Source: an uncultured Bacteroidales bacterium (GTDB lineage: Bacteria > Bacteroidota > Bacteroidia > Bacteroidales > FEN-979). From it: 50,517 nt of DNA. The DNA lies in assembly GCA_903837605.1 (NCBI GenBank), contig CAILVF010000019.1, positions 1 to 50,517 of the forward strand, written 5' to 3'. Below the pieces are notes generated by a model. That model was not told the DNA's origin. It made no database searches and saw only the letters and a program-made list of their open reading frames with translations. Both the position numbers and the translations under genes were made by a program. The stretch's first letter is position 1. Every line of letters starts with the position of its first letter. This document shows positions 1-7,985 of this stretch, one piece after another.

Positions 1-880
1 AATAATAATTCAATTGATACAGGAATGGTGACCCCATGCCGTTAGGCCACCAGAGTTTCGGATTACGGATTATAAAATCAAGACGGATGATGTTTTTCCC
101 CTTATTTAAAGAAACGGAATGTGTGGCAAGAGGAATGGAATCATTATCGACCCTGATAATGGCAGTAACTGCCGTATCAGAATAGATTGTAAAAACTCCC
201 GACATAAAGGCTGCAGAATCGCTAAGTTTTTTCTGAATGAACCGTGCATCCTGCAATTCAATATTTCTGTACAGGCTGAGATATACAGGTTTCCAAAGCC
301 CCATTGTGACCAGTTTAGGCCCCCAGTCCCATCCGAAATTATAGGCAGCCTTGCGGCAAACTACTTTCTCATCTCCAGGGAGTTTGATATTCAGCTTGCT
401 GTAAATCTCATTATTTTGATTTATCACTGAGAGGAAAAGGACCCGTATCACGTTGTTCCCCGGCTTAAGCATTCGTTTTATATTCTCAGCTTTCCATTCC
501 CTGAACATATTGTTTGCCGAAATCAGCAGGGAATCGTTCAGGAAGACCTTAGCATAGGTATCGAGCCCTTCAAATACCAGGTCGATATGCCCCGATGACA
601 GCATTTCGGGGCCGGCAAAAAAGACCCTGCGGTATTCCCAGTCCTTCGTGGCAACCCACTGAACGCTATCCTCGTTGGTACGATAAAACGGATCAGGAAT
701 AATCCTGTTTTTCAGCAAGTCGAGCTGTACACAACCGGGGACCGATGCAGGGTGCCATATGGCAGTTCCTGCCTGGCGGAACTCCCAGGATCCATTCAGA
801 TCAATATTATGTAGTAAGCGGGCCGTGGCGGGATGAAGCAGAGAGCAAAAAAAAAGGAGGGAAAACAGTTTCTGCATCAT
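1..880 (-). CDS. Beta-mannosidase (GH2 family), N-terminal part
   Basis: Read on the minus strand, a signal-peptide-like start (MMQKLFSLLFF) is followed by NGSWEFRQAGTAIWHPASVP and later FGWDWGPKL, which are hallmarks of the N-terminal sugar-binding domain of GH2 beta-mannosidases. The family removes terminal beta-mannose from manno-oligosaccharides or N-glycan cores; the leader predicts export to the periplasm or surface. About 293 codons are present and the frame runs off the window, so the catalytic TIM barrel with its two glutamates is not visible. The start is ATG at 880 or the adjacent ATG at 877. It is divergent from galK, with only about 80 bp between them. The family call is strong; the exact substrate is inferred. 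Confidence 0.85.
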   Translation of the reverse strand, partial: MMQKLFSLLFFCSLLHPATARLLHNIDLNGSWEFRQAGTAIWHPASVPGCVQLDLLKNRIIPDPFYRTNEDSVQWVATKDWEYRRVFFAGPEMLSSGHIDLVFEGLDTYAKVFLNDSLLISANNMFREWKAENIKRMLKPGNNVIRVLFLSVINQNNEIYSKLNIKLPGDEKVVCRKAAYNFGWDWGPKLVTMGLWKPVYLSLYRNIELQDARFIQKKLSDSAAFMSGVFTIYSDTAVTAIIRVDNDSIPLATHSVSLNKGKNIIRLDFIIRNPKLWWPNGMGSPFLYQLNYY

Positions 881-958
881 CGGGATAAAAATTATGTAAC
901 AAAACTACCAAATTAATGTGAAATTGTGGTATTTTCGGTGACTTCAAACACTAGAGCT

Positions 959-2137
959 ATGAACATTCACGAACTTGGAACGCTGTTTTTTGAATTATAC
1001 GGGCATAATGACCAGTCACCGAGGGCCTATTTTGCGCCCGGGAGGGTCAATCTCATTGGAGAACATACCGATTACAACGGTGGTTTCGTACTTCCTTGTG
1101 CATTGCAGTTCGGTACATACCTGCTTTTAAGGCAAAGACCCGACAAACTTCTTAAACTGGCTTCAACGAATTTCGAGGACAAAGCCGAATATGATCAGTC
1201 CAATGGGTATATAAAGCAGCAGGGGAGATGGATCAATTATCCCCTGGGAATTTTTCAGCAGTTTGAAGTCCTCGGCATAAACCTGCCGGGTTTCGATATG
1301 CTTTACTCAGGCGATATTCCAAACAGTGCAGGACTGTCTTCATCGGCTTCCATTGAAATGGTGACCGCATATGCCCTGGCCTCTGTACTTAGCGTGACTT
1401 CTCTTGAAATGACAGACCTGGCCATGCTTTCAAAACGTTCCGAGAACGAATTCATCGGGCTTAACTGCGGCATCATGGATATGTTTGCTGTTGGTATGGG
1501 ATCTGCCGACCACGCCATCTTCCTCAATTGTCTCACTCTTGAATACAAGAGGGTGCCGTTCATACTCAACGGGTATAAGCTGGTGATTGCCAATACCAAC
1601 AAGCAAAGGGGGCTTGCCGATTCAAAATACAATGAAAGGGTTAGGGAGTGCAGGGAAGCTGTTGATGCCATATCGCCCCATTTCAGCATTAATCACCTTG
1701 GGGAGATAGGGTATATGGAGTTTTTCAAGATACAGGACGTTATTGAAGACGAGAGGGTGAGAAGGAGGGCCAGGCATGTTATTTCTGAGAACCAGAGGGT
1801 GTTAAATGCAGTTGCAGCCTTGCATAAAAACGATATCCTCCAGTTTGGCGCCCTTATGAACGCATCGCATGAATCCCTCAGGGATAATTATGAAGTAACG
1901 GGTATAGAACTTGACACACTCGTTGAAGAAGCCCAAAAGATTCACGGTGTAATTGGATCAAGAATGACAGGCGCAGGTTTCGGAGGGTGTACGGTGAGTA
2001 TTGTTAAGGATGAGGTTGTGGATACTTTTATCAGGGAAGTTGGAGAAAATTATAAGCAGAGGACTGGTCTTACCGCTTCATTTTATATAGCAGAAGTATC
2101 CGGCGGGCCCAAAGAAATACTTATGGAAACTTTTTAA
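959..2137 (+). CDS. galK: Galactokinase
   Basis: Galactokinase phosphorylates galactose to galactose-1-phosphate with ATP, the first committed Leloir step, in the cytosol. All three GHMP-kinase signatures are visible: the galactokinase motif GRVNLIGEHTDYNGG (residues about 28-42), the ATP-binding PNSAGLSSSASIE near residue 120, and GSRMTGAGFGGCT near residue 335. The length from ATG 959 is 392 residues, normal for the family. A GTG at 926 is in frame, but a near-consensus -7 box (tattttcg, 930-937) lies between the two, so 959 is preferred. The ppk2 gene follows after about 10 bp, and galM lies convergent beyond it, so mutarotation and phosphorylation of galactose are encoded close together. 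Confidence 0.95.
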   Translation: MNIHELGTLFFELYGHNDQSPRAYFAPGRVNLIGEHTDYNGGFVLPCALQFGTYLLLRQRPDKLLKLASTNFEDKAEYDQSNGYIKQQGRWINYPLGIFQQFEVLGINLPGFDMLYSGDIPNSAGLSSSASIEMVTAYALASVLSVTSLEMTDLAMLSKRSENEFIGLNCGIMDMFAVGMGSADHAIFLNCLTLEYKRVPFILNGYKLVIANTNKQRGLADSKYNERVRECREAVDAISPHFSINHLGEIGYMEFFKIQDVIEDERVRRRARHVISENQRVLNAVAALHKNDILQFGALMNASHESLRDNYEVTGIELDTLVEEAQKIHGVIGSRMTGAGFGGCTVSIVKDEVVDTFIREVGENYKQRTGLTASFYIAEVSGGPKEILMETF

Positions 2138-2147
2138 TATTAAAAAT

Positions 2148-3047
2148 ATGGGACACAAAAGTTCAAAAAACAAGCATGCTGAAGTGCAGGCTGAGGAAAA
2201 AAAATCAGGTAAGCGTAAAGCTGAAAAGGCTGAATCCCTCAATATCCTGAAAAAGGAAGAAGAAACTGACAGCAAGCTGAAGAAGAAATTCTACGAGGAA
2301 GAACTTGCCAAACTTCAGATCGAACTGGTAAAGCTGCAGGAATGGATCAAATTCAAAGGCCTGAGGGCCGTGGTCCTGTTTGAAGGCAGGGATGCAGCAG
2401 GAAAAGGCGGTACTATAAAAAGGATAACCGAAACCCTTAATCCCCGTGTTGTCAGGGTCGTCGCTCTTGGAGTCCCCACCGAAAAAGAAAAAAGCCAGTG
2501 GTATTTCCAGCGTTACGTTGACCAGTTACCTGCTGCAGGCGAATTGGTGCTCTTCGACCGGAGCTGGTATAACAGGGCAGGTGTTGAAAGGGTAATGGGC
2601 TTTTGCAATGAAGCCGAATACTGGGATTTCCTGAGATCATGCCCCAACTTTGAAGGCATGCTGATCCGTTCGGGCATTACACTTATCAAATACTGGTTCT
2701 CGGTGAGCGATAAGGAACAGGAAAGAAGGTTCATCCAGAGGATAGAAGACCCTACCAGGAGGTGGAAGATCAGTCCTATGGACGTATTATCAAGAACGAA
2801 GTGGGTCGATTACTCCAAGGCCAAAGATGAAATGTTTGCTTATACCGATACCAAGCAATCCCCATGGTTTGTGGTTGAAGCTGACGACAAGCGCAGGGCA
2901 AGATTAAATTGTATAACTCATCTGCTCAGCCAGATCAAATACAAGGACGTTCCCAGGGAGAAAATCAAACTGCCCCCGCTTGAAAAATCGAAGTCTTATG
3001 TTCGCCCGCCAATGTCGGAGCAGACATTTGTACCAAACAAATTCTGA
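2148..3047 (+). CDS. ppk2: Polyphosphate kinase 2 family protein
   Basis: PPK2 enzymes use inorganic polyphosphate to phosphorylate nucleoside mono- or diphosphates, regenerating ATP or GTP, or run in reverse. The Walker A loop GRDAAGKGG is at residues 80-88, a Walker B-like FDRSWYNRAGVERV is near residue 138, and an Arg-rich lid segment (RIEDPTRRWK) follows. At 299 residues it is a single-domain PPK2. The first 45 or so residues are very rich in Lys and Glu and probably form a flexible or polyphosphate-binding extension. It sits 10 bp behind galK and is probably cotranscribed, which may couple sugar phosphorylation to polyphosphate-driven ATP supply (inference). Whether it prefers NMP or NDP cannot be told by eye. 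Confidence 0.9.
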   Translation: MGHKSSKNKHAEVQAEEKKSGKRKAEKAESLNILKKEEETDSKLKKKFYEEELAKLQIELVKLQEWIKFKGLRAVVLFEGRDAAGKGGTIKRITETLNPRVVRVVALGVPTEKEKSQWYFQRYVDQLPAAGELVLFDRSWYNRAGVERVMGFCNEAEYWDFLRSCPNFEGMLIRSGITLIKYWFSVSDKEQERRFIQRIEDPTRRWKISPMDVLSRTKWVDYSKAKDEMFAYTDTKQSPWFVVEADDKRRARLNCITHLLSQIKYKDVPREKIKLPPLEKSKSYVRPPMSEQTFVPNKF

Positions 3048-3063
3048 ATTTATTCCGGGAGGG

Positions 3064-3090
3064 CAGGATCAGCCATATGTTGATCCTGGC
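3064..3090 (+). terminator. Probable terminator between ppk2 and galM
   Basis: An 8-bp perfect inverted repeat (CAGGATCA at 3064-3071, TGATCCTG at 3081-3088) with a 9-nt loop lies in the short gap between two convergent genes. The downstream T tract is weak (gctttct), so termination strength is uncertain; the position suits both strands. Confidence 0.45.
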
Positions 3091-3094
3091 TTTC

Positions 3095-4240
3095 TCATTC
3101 GATCACCGAGAACTTCAGTGTGGTCTTTTCACAATATTTCATTCCCGGCCGGAGGATAGCTGATGGGAATGAAGGCTGGTTGGGAGAATCAGGGAAATGC
3201 TGCGTTTCAAGGCACAAACCGTAATGTTTCCCGTATACTTTTCCGTAATTGCCCCTGATGCTGCCGTCAAGGAAATTTCCACTATAGAACTGAACCCCGG
3301 GCTGGGTGGTTTCAATGCTCACTTCACGGCCCGAAGCCGGGTCAAACAATACAGCCGCTAACGACATCTCCCCGGCTTTTTTAAGCAGCACATAATTATG
3401 GTCATAGCCGCCCATGACTTTCTCTATACCCTTTCCTATCGGTGCCGGGGTACTGAAATCCATGGGTGTACCTTTAACCTCCGGGAGTCTTCCCGTAGGA
3501 ATAAGCTGGTCGTTAACCTCTGTAAACTTGTCGGCAGGTATTGTGAGAACATGCTTCAGTACGTCGGAATCTGCCCCGTTCAGGTTGAAATAGGTATGAT
3601 TGCATATATTCACCGGGGTAGCTTTATCTGTGGTTGCTTGTATAATGATCGACAGTTCATCATGATTATTCAGTGAATAGGTGACTTCGGCTTTCAGGTT
3701 GCCCGGATATCCTTCCTCTCCGTCGGAGCTCAGGTAGGAGAGTACAAGCTTTGCAGAGGATGTATCGCTGTATTCCACCGACTCCCATACAACCTTGTCA
3801 AATCCCCTGATCCCTCCGTGAAGGGCATTATTCCCGTTATTCCTGGCCAGGCGGTATTTTACGCCTTCAAGCGTGAACTCCCCGTTTGCAATTCGGTTTG
3901 CATAGCGTCCGACGATAGCCCCAAAATACGGGCTGTTGGCAATATACGATGCAAGGTTATCGTAACCCAGGACGATATTCCCGCTTTTCCCGTTTTTATC
4001 GGGCATTAGAATTTCAGTAATAATTCCGCCGTAGTTTGTGATTTTAACACTTATGCCATGCTTATTTGTCAGTGTATAAAGAAACACATCCCTGCCGCCG
4101 GTTTTCCCAAAATCGGTTTTCATAACTGAAATTTTTGTCACATTGTTTAGTTTTTTTTCTTTTCTGCTTTCGGATGAGCTGCAGCCGTTTAAGTAAAAGC
4201 TGAGAAACAGAAGCAAGGCATAATTTAAAATTTGTCGCAT
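3095..4240 (-). CDS. galM: Aldose 1-epimerase (mutarotase), lipoprotein
   Basis: The protein interconverts alpha and beta anomers of galactose or glucose. The leader MRQILNYALLLFLSFYLNGC ends in a lipobox, with Cys20 as the expected lipidation site, so it should be an envelope lipoprotein rather than cytosolic. Family motifs are NNALHGG and CNHTYFNLNG (the two active-site histidines), YDHNY, and the catalytic-glutamate region ETQHFPDSPN near the C-terminus. At 381 residues it is slightly longer than cytosolic GalM because of the leader and linker. It is convergent with ppk2 and divergent from the SDR operon. An exported mutarotase next to galK fits scavenging of external galactosides. Confidence 0.93.
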   Translation of the reverse strand: MRQILNYALLLFLSFYLNGCSSSESRKEKKLNNVTKISVMKTDFGKTGGRDVFLYTLTNKHGISVKITNYGGIITEILMPDKNGKSGNIVLGYDNLASYIANSPYFGAIVGRYANRIANGEFTLEGVKYRLARNNGNNALHGGIRGFDKVVWESVEYSDTSSAKLVLSYLSSDGEEGYPGNLKAEVTYSLNNHDELSIIIQATTDKATPVNICNHTYFNLNGADSDVLKHVLTIPADKFTEVNDQLIPTGRLPEVKGTPMDFSTPAPIGKGIEKVMGGYDHNYVLLKKAGEMSLAAVLFDPASGREVSIETTQPGVQFYSGNFLDGSIRGNYGKVYGKHYGLCLETQHFPDSPNQPSFPSAILRPGMKYCEKTTLKFSVIE

Positions 4241-4247
4241 TTTTACC

Positions 4248-4255
4248 TATTTTTG
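4248..4255 (+). promoter_or_regulatory. -7 promoter element for the SDR-EXPERA-OYE operon
   Basis: TATTTTTG matches the Bacteroidota sigma-ABfr -7 consensus TAnnTTTG and lies 38 bp before the ATG at 4294. A TTTG is present at 4231-4234, but with 13 bp spacing rather than the usual 19-21, so only the -7 box is convincing. Confidence 0.5.
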
Positions 4256-4293
4256 AAACCCCAAACAAACATATTAAATTTTCCTTTCCGATT

Positions 4294-5130
4294 ATGGAAA
4301 TCCGGAATAAAGTAGTCATAATTACCGGCGCTTCAGGCGGCATAGGCAAGGCTGCCGCCCTGGCTTTCAATTTAGCCGGCGCAAAAACAGTGCTGGTTGC
4401 AAGAAGGGCTGAAGTGCTTGGGGAGATCGCCTCAACCATGAACGACACCCTGCTGCTGCCTGCCGATCTTTCAAGAGAAGAAGATTGCCGGATGGTAATA
4501 TCCAGGGCTGTGTCCAGCTTCGGCAGTGTTGATATACTGATCAACAATGCCGCCAGCATCATAGTTTCCGCTTCGGAAGATGTAAGCAGGGATGACCTTA
4601 TAAAAGCCTTTACAACAAACCTTCTTGGACCTGTAACTCTTACCCAGGCTGTAATACCCCATATGCTGGGCAGGGGGGGCGGCCATATTATCAACGTAGG
4701 TTCGCCGGGGTTCATGATGGGGATCCCGTTTTATGCTCCCTATGTTTGTTCCAAAGCGGCTTTTTCGGCCTGGACCCGCACCATACAGGCGGAGTGGGTG
4801 GGAAGCTGCATAAGGGTCAGCGAATACTTCCCCGGGTATATCAAAACAAATTCAAAACCGGAATCAAGGCTCGGGGAAGTAGAGCAGGATTTCCTGATGA
4901 ACAGCCGGCAAAATTTTATAACCCGTCTGTTTGCAAAACCAAAAGATCCGCAAGATGTCGCAAGGCATCTGGTAGAGCTGGCCTTGAAGCCGCGTACGCT
5001 CATGTATTCCGATTTTGGGACCATGCTGGGGGCATTTATATCAAACATCAGCCCGTTCAGGCTTTCAATAGCAACACAGATGGCACATACAGCCAGGAAA
5101 AAGAAAAATCTCCGGATGTTTAATAAATAA
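4294..5130 (+). CDS. Short-chain dehydrogenase/reductase
   Basis: A classical SDR oxidoreductase of 278 residues. The cofactor loop TGASGGIG is at residues 11-18, the NNA motif is at 84-86, and the catalytic triad has the expected spacing: Ser137, Tyr150 and Lys154 (YVCSK). The Arg pair after beta-strand 2 (VARR) favours NADPH. Substrate is unknown. It is the first gene of a tight operon: the EXPERA membrane protein starts 10 bp after its stop and the OYE-family gene follows 8 bp after that. Hydroxysteroid dehydrogenases belong to this fold, so together with those partners a lipid or sterol ketone/alcohol is a reasonable but untested substrate. The C-terminal 40 residues include a hydrophobic stretch followed by a Lys/Arg-rich tail that could touch the membrane. 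Confidence 0.9.
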   Translation: MEIRNKVVIITGASGGIGKAAALAFNLAGAKTVLVARRAEVLGEIASTMNDTLLLPADLSREEDCRMVISRAVSSFGSVDILINNAASIIVSASEDVSRDDLIKAFTTNLLGPVTLTQAVIPHMLGRGGGHIINVGSPGFMMGIPFYAPYVCSKAAFSAWTRTIQAEWVGSCIRVSEYFPGYIKTNSKPESRLGEVEQDFLMNSRQNFITRLFAKPKDPQDVARHLVELALKPRTLMYSDFGTMLGAFISNISPFRLSIATQMAHTARKKKNLRMFNK

Positions 5131-5140
5131 ATTCAAATCA

Positions 5141-5647
5141 ATGAGAAACGTAATTCCCTTAAAAGAGAGACCTGTCGATTATATATATATTGGGTTCTTT
5201 CTTGTCAATCTTCTTTTTATAACCTACATAGTTGACCTTGAGCAACTGGTCATTGCCGATCCTTCGAATTTCGATTACCCTCTTTGGCCCTTACCTTTCC
5301 TGGTTGACATGACCCATTGGTGGGGAGCCAGTTTCGATCCCCTGCAATGGCTCCGGCCTACCTGGTGGAAAGCAACGATATGGCTCGATGTTATTCTTTT
5401 CGGGCCATACTACCTGGCCGCAGTATATGCTTTTATTAAAGGCAGGGAGTGGATCCGCATCCCCACCTTCATAGTGATGTCGATTTTATTTACCAATGTG
5501 TTCATCATTTGCTCCGAAGAGATCTTCGGCCCGACTCCTGCGAAAAACCTGCCCCTGGTCCTTCTCGCAAATGCTCCCTGGTGCCTGTTCCCTGTTTTCC
5601 TGATATGGAAAATGTGGAAAAAAGAGCATCCGTTCACGAAAGACTGA
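5141..5647 (+). CDS. EXPERA-domain (TMEM97/EBP-like) membrane protein
   Basis: 168 residues with four predicted membrane segments. The pattern WWKATIWLDVILFGPYYL, then YAFIKGREWIRIP, then a late NAPWCLFPVFLIWKMW matches the layout of eukaryotic TMEM97 (sigma-2 receptor) in the EXPERA superfamily, which also holds the sterol delta8-delta7 isomerase EBP and TM6SF2. From memory of TMEM97, the membrane Asp and Glu that form its binding site correspond here to Asp32 (IVDLEQ) and Asp83 (WLDVILFGP), so Glu is replaced by Asp. It lies between an SDR and an OYE-family reductase in one operon, which suggests a lipid-isomerase or lipid-binding role. The family is recognised by eye; the activity is inferred. 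Confidence 0.7.
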   Translation: MRNVIPLKERPVDYIYIGFFLVNLLFITYIVDLEQLVIADPSNFDYPLWPLPFLVDMTHWWGASFDPLQWLRPTWWKATIWLDVILFGPYYLAAVYAFIKGREWIRIPTFIVMSILFTNVFIICSEEIFGPTPAKNLPLVLLANAPWCLFPVFLIWKMWKKEHPFTKD

Positions 5648-5655
5648 TACGGCTT

Positions 5656-6741
5656 ATGAATGAACAGAACAATTTTCAGCAACTCTTCTCAGGTTTCCCT
5701 CTGAAAGGGTACAGGGTAAAAAACAGGATTGTGTTTCCACCCATGGTTTGTTTCGGATTTTCTGATGATCACGGACTGGTTGGTCCGAAGAACCTGGAAC
5801 ATTACCGTTTAAGGGCCGAAAGCGGGGCAGGCATCATCATCACCGAAGCAACCGCCGTTCTTAAAGATGGCAGGGCGGCACCCTCCCAGCTTGGTGTTTG
5901 GAGTGACGAACATGTTGCAGGACTCAGTGGGATAACGGAAGTCGTGAAAAGGCATGAAGCGGTTTCAATTCTTCAGCTTCACCATGCCGGGCTGGTGACC
6001 CCGGCCGCAGTTTCTCCTGTTCAGTTCTGTCCATCGGCCGATCCTGAAAAACCAACATCCCGCGAATTGACTGCCGTTGAGATCGGAGTGATCACGGATG
6101 CATTCATCCGGGGAGCGGAACGGGCGCGCGAAGCGGGTTTTCATGGGGTGGAGCTCCATGGGGCTCACGGCTATCTCCTGAACCAGTTTGCAAATCCCTT
6201 ATGGAATAAAAGGACGGATGAATACGGGGGCAGCTTTGAAAACAGGATGCGCTTTGCAACTACTGTCATTAAAGGGATCAGGGAACACTGCGGATCTGAA
6301 TTCATTCTCGGATACAGGCTGGGGGCAAACACTCCCGCCCTTGAGGACGGAATTAAAACCGCCGTGTATCTTGAATCGATCGGCCTTGATTACCTCCATG
6401 TTTCTCACGGGGGTAACCTCCAGAACCTGCCCAGACCTCCCAAAGGCTTTGATTTCAACTGGATAGTGTTTTCGGGGGTATCGGTCAGGGAACATGTTAA
6501 TATCCCTGTTATTGTCGTGAACGAAATTAAAACCCCCGAAAGGGCTGACTTTTTAATTGAGAACCGGCTGGCTGATTTCGTATCATTAGGCAGGCCCCAG
6601 CTTGCCGATCCCTTCTGGGTAAGGCATGTTCAGAAAGGCGAAGCGGTCAATGCATGCTTATCCTGTAAACCCAGGTGCAGGTGGTACGAAAGCAATGAAC
6701 TCTGCCCCGCAAGGAAAAGACTGTTAAACAGGCAAGACTAA
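5656..6741 (+). CDS. Old Yellow Enzyme-family NADH:flavin oxidoreductase, single domain with Cys cluster
   Basis: An FMN-dependent ene-reductase-type TIM barrel. Seen: PPMVCFGF early, HHAGLVTPAAV, the signature HGAHGYLLNQFANP followed by RTDEYGGSFENR, and a late SLGRPQLADPFW. At the C-terminus lies C-x2-C-x3-C-x8-C (Cys334, 337, 341, 350), at the place where 2,4-dienoyl-CoA reductase and BaiCD/BaiH-type enzymes hold a [4Fe-4S] cluster. Those relatives are about 640-670 residues, with a C-terminal FAD/NAD(P) domain that is absent here (361 residues), so electrons probably come from a separate reductase. The start ATG 5656 lies 8 bp after the EXPERA stop; the frame is open further upstream, but only inside that gene. 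The 3' end overlaps the convergent M23 peptidase gene by 4 bp. Confidence 0.88.
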   Translation: MNEQNNFQQLFSGFPLKGYRVKNRIVFPPMVCFGFSDDHGLVGPKNLEHYRLRAESGAGIIITEATAVLKDGRAAPSQLGVWSDEHVAGLSGITEVVKRHEAVSILQLHHAGLVTPAAVSPVQFCPSADPEKPTSRELTAVEIGVITDAFIRGAERAREAGFHGVELHGAHGYLLNQFANPLWNKRTDEYGGSFENRMRFATTVIKGIREHCGSEFILGYRLGANTPALEDGIKTAVYLESIGLDYLHVSHGGNLQNLPRPPKGFDFNWIVFSGVSVREHVNIPVIVVNEIKTPERADFLIENRLADFVSLGRPQLADPFWVRHVQKGEAVNACLSCKPRCRWYESNELCPARKRLLNRQD

Positions 6742-7985
6742 AGCTTTATTTTATCCAGTTGGGGTTTCCATCGCAACACCAGGTCTTTGAATACAGGCAT
6801 GGATGAAGCCGGCACCGGGTCTGAAGGGGGAGATTCAAGGCGCAGGGGATCAACAGGTGAACCGTTCCTGTATACCCTGAAATCAAGGTGGGGGCCTGTT
6901 GCCAGTCCGCTCATGCCGACAAACCCTATGACCTGGCCCTGGCTGACATGAACACCGGGTTTGATGTTTTTTGCATACCCCGAAAGGTGGGCGTAAGTTG
7001 TTGAGTACACTGAATTATGCCGAATGGCAATAAACCTGCCATAACCTCCTTTCCAACCTGCTTCAGTTATTTTTCCTTCACCCAAAGCCTCAACCGGGGT
7101 TCCCCTTGGTGCTGCGTAATCCACCCCGTAATGGGCACGTACGATCCTGAGTATGGGATGCATCCTTGCATTGGAAAAATGAGAACTTATCCTGGAAAAC
7201 CTTAGAGGGGCTTTGAGAAATGAACGCTGAAGGCTCTGGCCATTCTCGTCAAAATATGCCCTTTTCCCTTTCTCCTCCAAAAGAAAAGCATAATATTCAT
7301 GGCCGCCTGTAAGAAAACTTGCCGAAAGGATCCTGTCTATTCCAATCATCCTGCCATCCACATACATTTCCTCATAAATCACCCTGAACTCATCACCGTT
7401 CTGCAGTCCGTAAAAATCGACAGTCCAGGCAAAGACCTCCGAAAGGTGCAATGCAAGATTGATATCCAGGTCAAGTTTCTGAAAGGTATTCCACAGTGAA
7501 CCTGAAATGCTGCCGCCGGCTGTTTTGTTTACTACGTGCACATTCTTCCTGTCACGGTATACCCGCAATGAGTCGCGGAAATCATACACCACAAATTCGA
7601 TGCTGTTTATCTCATAAATGAAATAGAGGGTGCGATGCGTGGAGTCCTTCGACGTGATCCTTGCAATGGTATTTCCTGAATGCATCCTTCTGACATCAAA
7701 CACATCAACGGTTTCTTTAGCGATTTTATCGATAAGGCCGGCCGGGACAGAAGGCGAAAGGATGTCGGAAAGGTTCTGGTTATTGCCTACCTTACCATAG
7801 CTGATATCGAGGCTGTCGAGTTTGATGTTGTATGCAGAGTTTCTCTTCGAAATCACGACTGGCCTGGCCTTCACATCCATTCTCATTTTGAAAATTGTAA
7901 TCCCCAGAATGGTTATTATGATGAGAATGGCAGCAAGGGCAGGTAAAACGATCCACAAACGGAGGTTAAGCTGATGTTTATTCAT
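6738..7985 (-). CDS. M23 (LytM-type) envelope peptidase
   Basis: A 415-residue protein with one N-terminal membrane segment (residues about 10-34) and a long periplasmic middle region. The C-terminal M23 domain has HYGVDYAAPRGTPV (H-x3-D zinc ligands), GYGRFIAIRH, then TYAHLSGY and GPHLDFRV. In the canonical domain the last motif is HxH; here the second His is Asp (HLD), which as far as I recall is a recurring variant in Bacteroidota. The probable role is cleavage of peptidoglycan cross-bridges or control of another hydrolase. Its start overlaps the metallophosphoesterase stop by 8 bp, so the two are translationally coupled. Confidence 0.85.
   Translation of the reverse strand: MNKHQLNLRLWIVLPALAAILIIITILGITIFKMRMDVKARPVVISKRNSAYNIKLDSLDISYGKVGNNQNLSDILSPSVPAGLIDKIAKETVDVFDVRRMHSGNTIARITSKDSTHRTLYFIYEINSIEFVVYDFRDSLRVYRDRKNVHVVNKTAGGSISGSLWNTFQKLDLDINLALHLSEVFAWTVDFYGLQNGDEFRVIYEEMYVDGRMIGIDRILSASFLTGGHEYYAFLLEEKGKRAYFDENGQSLQRSFLKAPLRFSRISSHFSNARMHPILRIVRAHYGVDYAAPRGTPVEALGEGKITEAGWKGGYGRFIAIRHNSVYSTTYAHLSGYAKNIKPGVHVSQGQVIGFVGMSGLATGPHLDFRVYRNGSPVDPLRLESPPSDPVPASSMPVFKDLVLRWKPQLDKIKL

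Noticed and set aside
119..430. Plus-strand frame of about 100 codons
   Set aside because: It lies entirely opposite the beta-mannosidase frame, which carries clear family motifs; no start context or homology is evident.
7978..7985. M23 peptidase HLD motif as a sign of inactivity
   Set aside because: The other zinc ligands are intact, and the His-to-Asp variant is, to my knowledge, common in this phylum, so it was not listed as a finding.
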